Below, piece after piece: positions 12,293 to 51,500 of a DNA stretch of 64,000 nt. Where the stretch lies: assembly GCA_947623455.1 (NCBI GenBank), contig OX392535.1, positions 39,332,688 through 39,396,687 of the forward strand, in the 5' to 3' direction. The notes below the pieces were generated by a model, which saw nothing but the letters and a program-made list of their open reading frames with translations, made no database searches and was not told the origin of the DNA. Position numbers and translations under genes: made by a program. Source of the DNA: Mimachlamys varia. Taxonomy: Eukaryota > Mollusca > Bivalvia > Pectinida > Pectinidae. Within the stretch, counting starts at the first letter, position 1. Every line of letters starts with the position of its first letter.

Positions 12293-14210
12293 ATTTTCTT
12301 ATTTATTAACAGTTGAAATAGGACGATGTAACAATATTGAAAATCATTATAGAAACTGTGAATAGTTTAGCACCCAAAAACTGATGACGAATTCCACTAT
12401 TTCCTAAATGCCCTCTGTCCACAAAAAGAATTTCATGCTTATAAAAACATTTCAATCAAATGACATTTTTTAAAAGTTTTCCGGATGCATAAACAAACTG
12501 AAAAAATATTAAGGAAACTTAAAACTTTAAAAAAAAATTCTGAAAAAGTCACAAAATTAATGCAACACATTTGATTTTGACATTTTAGCAACATTAAACT
12601 TGCTGTCTGGCCCACCAAGACCAACATGAGTAGGTGTCGTTCCTTCATCCATTATGGCATCCCGTACCCTCTATTATGATTCAAAAATCGGCTCGACGGT
12701 CGGACATATCGCTGGACAATAGTCATGTTAGTGGAGATGGCGATTGTTCTCATTTATGTCAAAGACAAGAAAAGCTTGCAGGTACAGTCACAATTGTCAA
12801 TTTTGAAATGAAAAATTAACACCATTTTATTTTAACTGTTTACATGTATTTAAATTTCATTTCGAAATATGTTTGGCAATTTTTTTTCCAATGGAGATAA
12901 AAGGCAATGTGCAGTTGGATTCGGTTCCCATTTGTGAGCAAAAAAACACGAAGTTTGGTATTTTAGCTCTGTAAGAAGACTACATGGTAAATAAATTTGG
13001 AACATTTTCTTTTTCATATCCAGTCTTTTAAACTGAATCTGAAATACACGTTACTTGAAATGCATTTTTTAAATTTATTTCTTACCGGATATAGAACTAG
13101 ATTCAAACACTTAACGGTATGCATGACACAAATTCTTATTCTTTTTCGTTTATAATAAACGTTAGCTCTAAAATGCAAATCACCATCTCGAAATTGTGCA
13201 AAAACGAATCAACATTACACCATTAAATCAAACGCACTGCAACAATTTTAATAAGAATAATTTGAATCGAAATCAGGACTGCATTCATGCCAAATTATTA
13301 ACTTCATACGACATAATTAAGATGAGCAATGCATTGTCTTCTGTAAATTTAAATTTATTAGTTTCTTTTTTTACAAAATTTCATTTATAAAGTTTCTTTC
13401 TTAACATATTATACATAAATCTCAAGTACAGTGATATTCAAAATGATTTTTGTTAACATTACAGTAACATTTACACAATTTTCCTATGTTCTACCGAAAA
13501 TTAAATCTCATTAAAATTCAGACCATCATAATACTAATCTATGTATCAAATGTGATACAGAAAAGTACAACATAAATATCACAGTCAGCGGTTTTTCTGT
13601 TTTCTTTTTTAAAATAAATTAATACCATTAATAAAAGCAAGCTATTCCATCTACATAAATAAAATACAACATAATCGATATCACCAAGAAAATAAAAAAG
13701 AAAAAAACATTCAATATTATAAATGCTTGTACAAAAGACATAACAGGATAATCAAATAATAAAATAAAAGGTATTTATGGCACAATGCTTTTGAGAGTAT
13801 TTTGACATCTTAAGTTTGTTCTGCAAAAATATAAACTGGTTAATAATGAAATTTAAACAAAAAATGAAAAACAAATAAATCAAAATACTACCTGTATCAC
13901 AGAGGAGATTTGTTAATATCACCAATGTTCCTGACAATTATCAAGAGTACCTGTCTTGATCTTGGTACTACATTAAGTTAAACACACAGGATTATTTTTC
14001 TTTAATGTGATATTCAAGGTAGTATTATAAACACAATGGATGCTTATTGTTCATTGTGCTATGTAACGTGGTAGATTAACAAAAAAGATGAGTTTTGTGT
14101 ATGTAAAGTATTAGATTAACACAAAATATTGTTTTTGTTTATTTTGCTAGCTATCAAAGGTGTTCTTTAGGAAACATGTTGAGTTTTTGTTCAATGTGCT
14201 ATTTTAGGTG
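12293..14210. other. AT-rich 3' flank of the TIR gene; no other gene recognised
   Basis: Very AT-rich. On the gene strand an AATAAA lies at 14142-14137, ~70 bp past the stop, and could be the poly(A) signal; others lie further left. Short degenerate repeats of the CTAGAT(T/G)A(A/G)CACA type occur near 13.98, 14.07, 14.11 and 14.21 kb, the last covering the stop codon. A weak plus-strand frame at 12634-12819 is not convincing. Confidence 0.45.
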
Positions 14211-41044
<26,834 letters not shown>

Positions 41045-41055
41045 GAAGTCACCCG

Positions 41056-44000
41056 CACCTGTGTGTAAGATAGAGACATCATCTGTACTTAGATATCACC
41101 TTTACTTAGATATCACCTTTCACCCGTACCTGTGTGTAAGATAGAGATATAACATGTACTTAGATATCACCTTTCACTCATACCTGTATGTAAGATAGAG
41201 ATATCACCTTTCACCCGTACCTGTGTGTTAGATAGAGATATAACATGTACTTAGATATCACCATTCACTCGTACCTGTGTGTTAGATAGAGATATCACCT
41301 GTCACTCGTACCTGTGTGTAAGATAGAGATATCACCTGTCACCTGTACCTGTGTGTAAGATAGAGATATCACCTATCACCTATACCTGTTTGTAGGATAG
41401 AGATATCACCTGTCACCAGTACCTGTGATAGAGATATCACCTGTACTTAGATATCACCTGTCAACCGCACCTGTGTGTAAGATAGATATATCACCTGTCA
41501 CCTGTACCTGTGTGTAAGATAGAGATATCACCTGTACTTAGATATCACGTGTCACCCGTACCTAGGTGTAAGATAGAGATATCACCTGTCACCTGTACCT
41601 GTGTGTAAGATAGAGATATCACCTGTACTTAGATATCACCTGTACTTAGATATCACCTGTCACCCGTGCTTGTGTGTCAGATAGAGAAATCACCTGTCAC
41701 CCGTACCTGTATGTAAGATAGAGATATCACCTGTACTTAGATATCACCTGTCACCCGTGCTTGTGTGTCAGATAGAGAAATCACCTGTCACCCGTACCTG
41801 TATGTAAAATAGAGATACCACCTGTAACACGTACCTGTGTGTAAGATAGAGATACCATCTTTCATCCATACCTGTTTGTAAGATAGAGATATCACCTGTC
41901 ACCCGTACCTGTTTGTAAGATAGATATATCACCTGTCACTCGTACCTGTGTGTAAGATAGAGATATCACTTGTCACCCGTACCTGTGTGTAAGAGAGATA
42001 CATCACCTGTCATCCTTACCTGTGTGTAAGATAGAGATATCACTTGTCACCCGTTCCTGTGTGTAAGATAGAGATATCACCTGTCACCCGTACCTGTGTG
42101 TAAGAGAGATACATCACCTGTCATCCTTACCTGTGTGTAAGATAGAGATATTACTTGTCACCCGTTCCTGTGTGTAAGATAGATATATCACCTGTCACTC
42201 GTACCTGAGTGTAAGATAGATATATCATTTATCACCCGTACCGGTTTGTAAGATAGAGATATAACCTGTCACCCGTACCTGTTTGTAAGATAGATATATC
42301 ACCTGTCACTCGTACCTGTGTGTAAGATAGAGATATTACTTGTCACCCGTACCTGTGTGTAAGAGAGAGACATCACCTGTCATCCTAACCTGTGTGTAAG
42401 ATAGAGATATCACTTGTCACCCGTTCCTGTGTGTAAAATAGAGATAGCACCTGTCACTCGTACCTGTGTGTAAGATAGAGACATCACCTGTCACCCGTAC
42501 ATGTGTGTAAGATAGAGACATCACCTGTCATCCTTACCTGTGTGTAAGATAGAGACATCACCTGTCACTCGTACCTGTGTGTAAGATAGAGATATCAACT
42601 GTCATACTTACCTGTGTGTAAGATAGAGATATCACTTGTCAACCGTACCTGTGTGTAAGATAGAGACATCACCTGTCATCCTTACCTGTGTGTAAGATAG
42701 AGACATCACCTGTCACTCGTACCTGTGTGTAAGATAGAGATATCAACTGTCATCCTTACCTGTGTGTAAGATAGAGATATCACCTGTCATCCTTACCTGT
42801 GTGTAAGATAGAGATATCACTTGTCACCCGTACCTGTGTGTAAGATAGAGAAATCACCTGTGATCCTTACCTGTTGGTAAGATAGAGATATCACCTGTCA
42901 TCTGTACCTGTGTGTAAGATAGAGAAATCACCTGTCACCCGTATCTGTATGTAAGGTAGAGATATCACCTGTCACTCGTACCTGTGTGTAAGATAGAGAT
43001 ATCACCTGTCACCCGTACCTGTATGTAAGGTAGAGATATCACCTGTCACCCGTACCTGTGTGTAAGATAGAGATATCAACTGTACGTAGATATCACCTGT
43101 CACCCGTACCTGTGTGTAAGATAGAGACATCACCTGTCACCCATACCTGTATGTAAAAAAGAGATACCACCTGTCACACGTACCTGTGTGTAAGATAGAG
43201 ATACCACCTTTCATCCGTACCTGTTTGTAAGAAAGAGATATCACCTGTAACTCTTACCTGTTTGTTAGATAGATATATCACCTGTCACTCGTACCTGTGT
43301 GTAAGATACATATATCACTTGTCACCCGTACCTGTGTGTAAGATAGAGACATCACCTATCATACTTACCTGCGTGTAAGATAGAGAGATCACCTGTCACC
43401 CGTACCTGTGTGTAAGATAGAGACATCACCTATCATTCTTACCTGTGTGTAAGATAGAGATATCACTTGTCACCCGTACCTGTGTGTAAGATAGAGATAT
43501 CACCTGTCACTCGTACCTGTGTGTAAGATAGAGATATCACTTGTTATCCTTACCTGTGTGTAAGATAGATATATCACCTTTCACTCGTACCTGTGTGTAA
43601 AATAGAGATATCACCTTTCACTCGTACCTGTGTGTAAGATAGAGATATCACCTTTCACTCGTACATGTGTGTAAGATAGAGATATCACTTGTCATCCTTA
43701 CCTGTGTGTAAGATAGATATATCACCTTTCACTCGTACCTGTGTGTAAAAAAGAGATATCACCTGTCACCCGTACCTGTGGGTAAGATAGAGATATCACT
43801 TGTCATCTGTACCTGTAAGATAGAGATATCACTTGTCATCTGTACCTGTGTGTAAAATAGAGATATCACCTTTCACTCGTACCTGTGTGTAAGATAGAGA
43901 TGTCACCTTTCACTCGTACCTGTGTGTAAAAAAGAGATATCACGTGTCACCCGTACCTGTGGGTAAGATAGAGATATCACTTGTCATCTGTACCTGTAAG

Positions 44001-47000
44001 ATAGAGATATCACTTGTCATCTGTACCTGTGTGTAAAATAGAGATATCACCTTTCACTCGTTCCTGTGTGTAAGATAGAGATATCACCTTTCACTCGTAC
44101 CTGTGTGTAAGATAGGGATATCACCTTTCACTCGTACCTGTGTGTAAGATAGAGACATCACCTGTCACCCGTACCTGTTTGTAAGATAGATATATCACCT
44201 GTCACTCGTACCTGTGTGTAAGATAGAGATATCACTTGTCACCCGTACCTGTGTGTAAGAGAGATACATCACCTGTCATCCTTACCTGTGTGTAAGATAG
44301 AGATATCACTTGTCACCCGTTCCTGTGTGTAAGATAGATATATCACCTGTCACCCGTACCTGTGTGTAAGAGAGATACATCACCTGTCATCCTTACCTGT
44401 GTGTAAGATAGAGATATTACTTGTCACCCATTCCTGTGTGTAAGATAGATATATCACCTGTCACTCGTACCTGAGTGTAAGATAGATATATCATTTATCA
44501 CCCGTACCGGTTTGTAAGATAGAGATATAACCTGTCACCCGTACCTGTTTGTAAGATAGATATATCACCTGTCACTCGTACCTGTGTGTAAGATAGAGAT
44601 ATTACTTGTCACCCGTACCTGTGTGTAAGAGAGAGACATCACCTGTCATCCTAACCTGTGTGTAAGATAGAGATATCACTTGTCACCCGTTCCTGTGTGT
44701 AAAATAGAGATAGCACCTGTCACTCGTACCTGTGTGTAAGATAGAGACATCACCTGTCACCCGTACCTGTGTGTAAGATAGAGACATCACCTGTCATCCT
44801 TACCTGTGTGTAAGATAGAGACATCACCTGTCATCCTTACCTGTGTGTAAGATAGAGATATCACTTGTCAACCGTACCTGTGTGTAAGATAGAGACATCA
44901 CCTGTCATCCTTACCTGTGCGTAAGATAAAGACATCACCTGTCACTCGTACCTGTGTGTAAGATAGAGATATCAACTGTCATCCTTACCTGTGTGTAAGA
45001 TAGAGATATCACCTGTCATCCTTACCTGTGTGTAAGATAGAGATATCACTTGTCACCCGTACCTGTGTGTAAGATAGAGACATCACCTGTGATCCTTACC
45101 TGTTGGTAAGATAGAGATATCACTTGTCATCTGTACCTGTGTGTAAGATAGAGAAATCACCTGTCACCCGTACCTGTATGTAAGGTAGAGATATCACCTG
45201 TCACTCGTACCTGTGTGTAAGATAGAGATATCACCTGTCACCCGTACCTGTATGTAAGGTAGAGATATCACCTGTCACCCGTACACGTGTGTAAGATAGA
45301 GATATCAACTGTACGTAGATATCACCTGTCACCCGTACCTGTGTGTAAGATATAGACATCACCTGTCACCCATACCTGTATGTAAAATAGAGATACCACC
45401 TGTCACACGTACCTGTGTGTAAGATAGAGATACCACCTTTCATCCGTACCTGTTTGTAAGAAAGAGATATCACCTGTAACTCGTACCTGTTTGTTAGATA
45501 GATATATCACCTGTCACCCGTACCTGTGTGTAAGATACATATATCACTTGTCACCCGTACCTGTGTGTAAGATAGAGACATCACCTATCATACTTACCTG
45601 CGTGTAAGATAGAGAGATCACTTGTCACCCGTACCTGTGTGTAAGATAGAGACATCACCTATCATCCTTACCTGTGTGTAAGATAGAGATATCACTTGTC
45701 ACCCGTACCTGTGTGTAAGATAGAGATATCACCTGTCACTCGTACCTGTGTGTAAGATAGAGATATCACTTGTTATCCTTACCTGTGTGTAAGATAGATA
45801 TATCACCTTTCACTCGTACCTGTGTGTAAAATAGAGATATCACCTTTCACTCGTACCTGTGTGTAAGATAAAGATATCACCTTTCACTCGTACATGTGTG
45901 TCATCCTTACCTGTGTGTAAGATAGATATATCACCTTTCACTCGTACCTGTGTGTAAAAAAGAGATATCACCTGTCACCCGTACCTGTGGGTAAGATAGA
46001 GACATCACTTGTCATCTGTACCTGTAAGATAGAGATATCACTTGTCATCTGTACCTGTGTGTAAAATAGAGATATCACCTTTCACTCGTACCTGTGTGTA
46101 AGATAGAGATATCACCTTTCACTCGTACCTGTGTGTAAGATAGGGATATCACCTTTCACTCGTACCTGTGGGTAAGATAGAGACATCACCTGTCATCCTG
46201 ACCTGTGTAAGATAGAGATATCACTGTCACCCGTACCTGTATGTAAGATAGAGATATCACCTGTCATTCTTACCTGTGTGTAAGATAGAGATATCAACTG
46301 TCACCCGTACCTGTGTGTAAGATAGAGATAGCACCTGTCACCCGTAACTGTATGTAAGATAGAGATATCAACTGTCACCCGTACCTGTGTGTAAGATAGA
46401 GATATCACCTTTCACTCGTACCAGTGTGTAAGATAGAGATATCACTTGTTATCCTTACCTGTGTGTAAGATAGATATATCACCTTTCACTCGTACCTGTG
46501 TGTAAAATAGAGATATCACCTTTCACTCGTACCTGTGTGTAAAATAGAGATATCACCTTTCACTCGTACCTGTGTGTAAGATAGAGATATCACCTTTCAC
46601 TCGTACCTGTGTGTAAGATAGGGATATTACCTTTCACTCGTACCTGTTTGTAAGATAGAGACATCACCTGTCATCCTTTCCTGTGTAAGATAGAGATATC
46701 ACTGTCACCCGTACCTGTGTGTAAGATAGAGATATCACCTGTCATCCTTACCTGTGTGTAAGATAGAGATATCAACTGTCACCCGTACCTGTGTGTAAGA
46801 TAGAGATAGCACCTGTCACCCGTACCTGTGTGTAAGATAGAGATATCAACTGTCACTCGTACCTGTGTGTAAGATAGAGATATCACCTTTCACTCGTACC
46901 TGTGTGTAAGATAGAGATATCACTTGTTATCTGTACCTGTGTGTAAGATAAAGACATCACCTGTCACCCGTACCTGTGTGTAAGATAGAGATATCACCTG

Positions 47001-47456
47001 TCACTCGTACCTGTGTGTAAGATAAAGACATCACCTTTCACTCGTACCTGTGTGTAAGATAGAGATATCACCTGTCACCCGTACCTGTGTGTAAAATAGA
47101 GATATCACCTTTCACTCGTACCTGTGTGTAAGATAGAGATATCACCTGTACTTAGATATCAACTGTTACCAGTACCTGTTTGTAAGATAGAGACATCACA
47201 TGTCACCCGTACCTGTGTGTAAGATAGAGATATCGTCTGTCACCCGTACTTGTGTGTAAGATAGAAATATCACTTGTCACCTGTACCTGTGTGTAAGATA
47301 GATATAGCACCTGTACTTAGACATCGCCTGTCACCCGTATCTGTGTGTAAGATAGAAATATCACCTGTCACTCGTTCCTGTGTGTAAGATAGAGACATCG
47401 CCTGTCACCCGTACCTGTGTGTAAGATAGAGATATCACATGTACTTAGATATTACC
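41056..47456. repeat. 37-bp minisatellite in intron 1, carrying an acceptor in each unit (~170 units)
   Basis: The unit is ACCTGTGTGTAAGATAGAGA then TATCACCTGTCACCCGT, with an interspersed 'ACTTAGATATCACCTGT' half-unit. On the gene strand each unit reads TATCTTACACACAG then GT, the sequence used as the acceptor of the ATG exon. A ~2.27-kb block is duplicated: the marker GTACCTGAGTG occurs at 42201 and 44467. Confidence 0.95.
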
Positions 47457-47722
47457 TCGCACACATATCCTAAAGCTTTCTGCAATAAGTCTAAAAACTA
47501 ATTCTAAATATGTAACAAGAAATAGTTAGGCTTATTTTGCCATCTACGTTAGATAAACAATCATAAGATAACAAGATAATTTAAGTATTAATAGAAAGCG
47601 CCATAATTGGATTGGAGCTTTCACCCCATCCAACCCTTCACGCCATAAAAACGTTGGTATGCTGACGAAGGCAATTTACCAGTTAACACTGTTCAATCAT
47701 TACCACTGCTAACTACTTTTAC

Positions 47723-47990
47723 CTCCCCCATCCTCGTCATCATCGTATTCATCCGCCCATGCAGACGGCTCAGATTCATCCGACGATGATGACATCTTTG
47801 TAGCGATGCTGCGTTCCCTTCAACAAATTCTGACCATGAATTGCATCTCGTGTACTTCGTCCCTGCGCCGGTTCCTTGTCTACATGTAAACAAACTATGA
47901 AGACGAACGGTATCTCTGGAGGCTTTCCGAATAAACCTTAATTTATTCGCGTCATTACCTTCACCGTCAGGCATCAATGTATCTCGGAAA
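47723..47990 (-). other. Probable noncoding 5' exon of the TIR gene
   Basis: A donor (GGGGGAG then GTAAAAGTAG) lies at 47723/47722. The region resembles the 5' exon and promoter of the paralog. A 95-codon ATG frame starts at 47977; spliced to the ATG exon it is out of frame with the main start, so it would be an upstream ORF. Transcription start unknown. Confidence 0.4.
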
Positions 47991-48022
47991 AACCCATACC
48001 ATAATTGTGTCAGTGACCTTGC
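47924..48022 (-). promoter_or_regulatory. Promoter-proximal block shared with the paralog, with a CAAGGTCA site
   Basis: Plus-strand blocks TTTCCGAATA (47924), GGAAAAACCCATACC (47986) and AGTGACCTTGC (48012) occur in the same order as at 9134-9213. On the gene strand the last contains CAAGGTCA, an extended nuclear-receptor half-site. Confidence 0.5.
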
Positions 48023-48562
48023 TGAATAAACTCTTTGTGTTATAGCGCGTCATTAGTAACGTATAATCAAATCATTAGGTAGGCATTTTAACAATAGACA
48101 ACTCTGATACAATCGTACTTCTATTCAATACAGAAATGTCTATACACAGTCTAAATCCGTTACATTCCTCTCATTATCTGATTAACTCACAAAAAATAAA
48201 ACCCACACATACCTCCACCCGTGTATTGTGACTCATACAGTTATTTCAGTCAATGATCTTACCTCCATGTCTACCCCAATTTTTATACAAGTTCAAATTA
48301 ACAACATGTTAAGGAACTGACTTTCAAATATTTGATCAGACCAAAAGCATGATCACCAATTAGCATGGATGAATAATAGAGGCTCAAAAGCGTTTACTAA
48401 ATATGACCTACACCTTGTAACGATGGCCATAGCCCCCCCCCCTCCCCCCACCACCACTTTTAATCTAAACCTGGTAACCAGGACCACATGGGTTTTGTTG
48501 ATACTTCACGGAAACATCTAGTGAGGAGACTCTCTCTTGTTACATGTCCCTCATGAACAAAA
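48023..48562. other. Upstream flank of the TIR gene
   Basis: Unique sequence between two huge arrays, probably including distal promoter. A C-rich run lies at 48433-48450. No other gene seen. Confidence 0.45.
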
Positions 48563-51500
48563 ATACTCTTTATTGCACGTTATCAATGACGAAATTCTCC
48601 TCATTGTACGTTACTAATGAAGATCCCCTTATTGTACGTTACCAATGAAGATTCCACTTATTGTACGTTACTAATGAAGATCCCCTTATTGTACTTTACC
48701 AATGAAGATCCCCTTATTGTACGTTACCAGTGAAGATCCCCTTATTGTACGTTACCAGTGAAGATTCCCTTATTGTACGTTACCAATGAAGATCCCCTTA
48801 TTGTACGTTACCAGTGAAGATTCCCTTATTGTACGTTACCAATGAAGATCCCCTTATTGTACGTTACCAATGAAGATCCCCTTATTGTACGTTACCAATG
48901 AAGATCCCCTTATTGTACGTTACCAATGAAGATCCCCTTATTGTACGTTACTAATGAAGATCCCCTTATTGTACGTTACCAATGAAGATCCCCTTATTGT
49001 ACGTTACCAATGAAGATCCCCTTATTGTACGTTACCAATGAAGATTCCCCTTATTGTACGTTACCAATGAAGATTCCCCTTATTGTACGTTAACAATGAA
49101 GATTCCCCTTATTGTACGTTACCAATGAAGATCCCCTTATTGTACGTTACCAGTGAAGATCCCCTTATTGTACGTTACCAGTGAAGATCCCCTTATTGTA
49201 CGTTACCAATGAAGATTCCCTTATTGTACGTTAGCAATGAAGATCCCCTTATTGTACGTTACCAATGAAGATCCCCTTATTGTACGTTACCAGTGAAGAT
49301 CCCCTTATTGTACGTTACCAGTGAAGATCCCCTTATTGCACGTTACCAATGAAGATCCCCTTATTGTACGTTACCAATGAAGATTCCCTCATTGTACGTT
49401 ACCAATGAAGATTCCCTCATCGTACTTTACCAGTGAAGAAGATCCCCTTATTGTACGTTACCAATAAAGATCCCCTTATTGCATGTTACCAATAAAGATC
49501 CCCTTATTGTACGTTACCAATAAAGATTCCCTTATTGTACGTTACCAATGAAGATTCCCTCATTGCACGTTACCAATAAAGATCCCCTTATTGCACGTTA
49601 CCAATAAAGATCCCCTTATTGTACGTTACCAGTGAAGATCCCCTTATTGGACGTTACTAATAAAGATCCCCTTATTGCACGTTACCAATAAAGATTCACC
49701 TTATTGTACGTTACCAATGAAGATTCCCTTATTGTACGTTACCAATGAAGATCCCCTTATTGTACGTTACCAGTGAAGATCCCCTTATTGTACGTTACCA
49801 ATGAAGATTCCCTTATTGTACGTTACCAATGAAGATCCCCTTATTGTACGTTACCAATGAAGATCCCCTTATTGTACGTTACCAATGAAGATCCCCTTAT
49901 TGTACGTTACCAATGAAGACCCCCTTATTGTACGTAACCAGTGAAGATCCCCTTATTGTACGTTACCAATGAAGATCCCCTTATTGTACGTTACCAATGA
50001 AGATCCCCTTATTGTACGTTACCAGTGAAGATCCCCTTATTGTACGTTACCAATGAAGATCCCCTTATTGTACGTTACCAATGAAGATCCCCTTATTGTA
50101 CGTTACCAGTGAAGATCCCCTTATTGTACGTTACCAATGAAGATCCCCTTATCGTACTTTACCAGTGAAGAAGATCCCCTTATTGCACGTTACCAATAAA
50201 GATCCCCTTATTGCACGTTACCAATAAAGATCCCCTTATTGTACGTTACCAATAAAGATTACCTTATTGTACGTTACCAATGAAGATTCTCTCATTGCAC
50301 GTTACCAATGAAGATCCCCTTATCGTACTTTACCAGTGAAGAAGATCCCCTTATTGCACGTTACCAATAAAGATCCCCTATTGCACGTTACCAATAAAGA
50401 TCCCCTTATTGTACGTTACTAATAAAGATCCCCTTATTGTACGTTACCAGTGATGATCCCCTTATTGTACGTTACCAATGAAGAAGATCCCCTTATTGTA
50501 CGTTACTAATGAAGAAGATCCCCTTATTGCACGTTACCAATAAAGATCCCCTTATTGTACGTTACTAATAAAGATCCCCTTATTGTACGTTACTAATGAA
50601 GAAGATCCCCTTATTGTACGTTACTAATGAAGATCCCCTTATTGTACGTTACCAATGAAGGAGATCCCCTTATTGTACGTTACCAATGAAGAAGATCCCC
50701 TTATTGTACGTTACCAGTGAAGATCCCCTTATCGTACTTTACCAGTGAAGAAGATCCCCTTATTGCACGTTACCAATAAAGATCCCCTTATTGCACGTTA
50801 CCAATAAAGATCCCCTTATTGTACGTTACCAATAAAGATTCCCTTATTGTACGTTACCAATGAAGATTCCCTCATTGCACGTTACCAATGAAGATCCCCT
50901 TATCGTACTTTACCAGTGAAGAAGATCCCCTTATTGCACGTTACCAATAAAGATCCCCTATTGCACGTTACCAATAAAGAATCCTCTTATTGTACGTTAC
51001 CAATGAAGATTCCCCTTATTGTACGTTATCAATGAAGATCCCCTTATTGTACGTTACCAATGAAGATTCCCCTTATTGTACGTTACCAATGAAGATTCCC
51101 CTTATTGTACGTTACCAATGAAGATTCCCTTATTGTACGTTACCAATGAAGATTCCCCTTATTGTACGTTACCAATGAAGATTCCCCTTATTGTACGTTA
51201 CCAATGAAGATTCCCCTTATTGTACGTTACCAATGAAGATTCCCCTTATTGGACGTTACCAATGAAGATCTCCTTATTGTACGTTACCAATGAAGATTCC
51301 CCTTATTGTACGTTACCAATGAAGATTCCCCTTATTGTACGTTACCAATGAAGATTCCCCTTATTGTACGTTACCAGTGAAGATCCCCTTATTGTACGTT
51401 ACCAGTGAAGATCCCCTTATTGTACGTTACCAATGAAGATCCCCTTATTGTACGTTACCAATATAGATCCCCTTATTGTACGTTACCAATAAAGATCCCC

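Noticed and set aside
12634..12819. Plus-strand 61-codon frame as a possible exon
   Set aside because: A donor-like GTACAG follows the frame, but there is no clear acceptor, no neighbouring exon and no recognisable motif.
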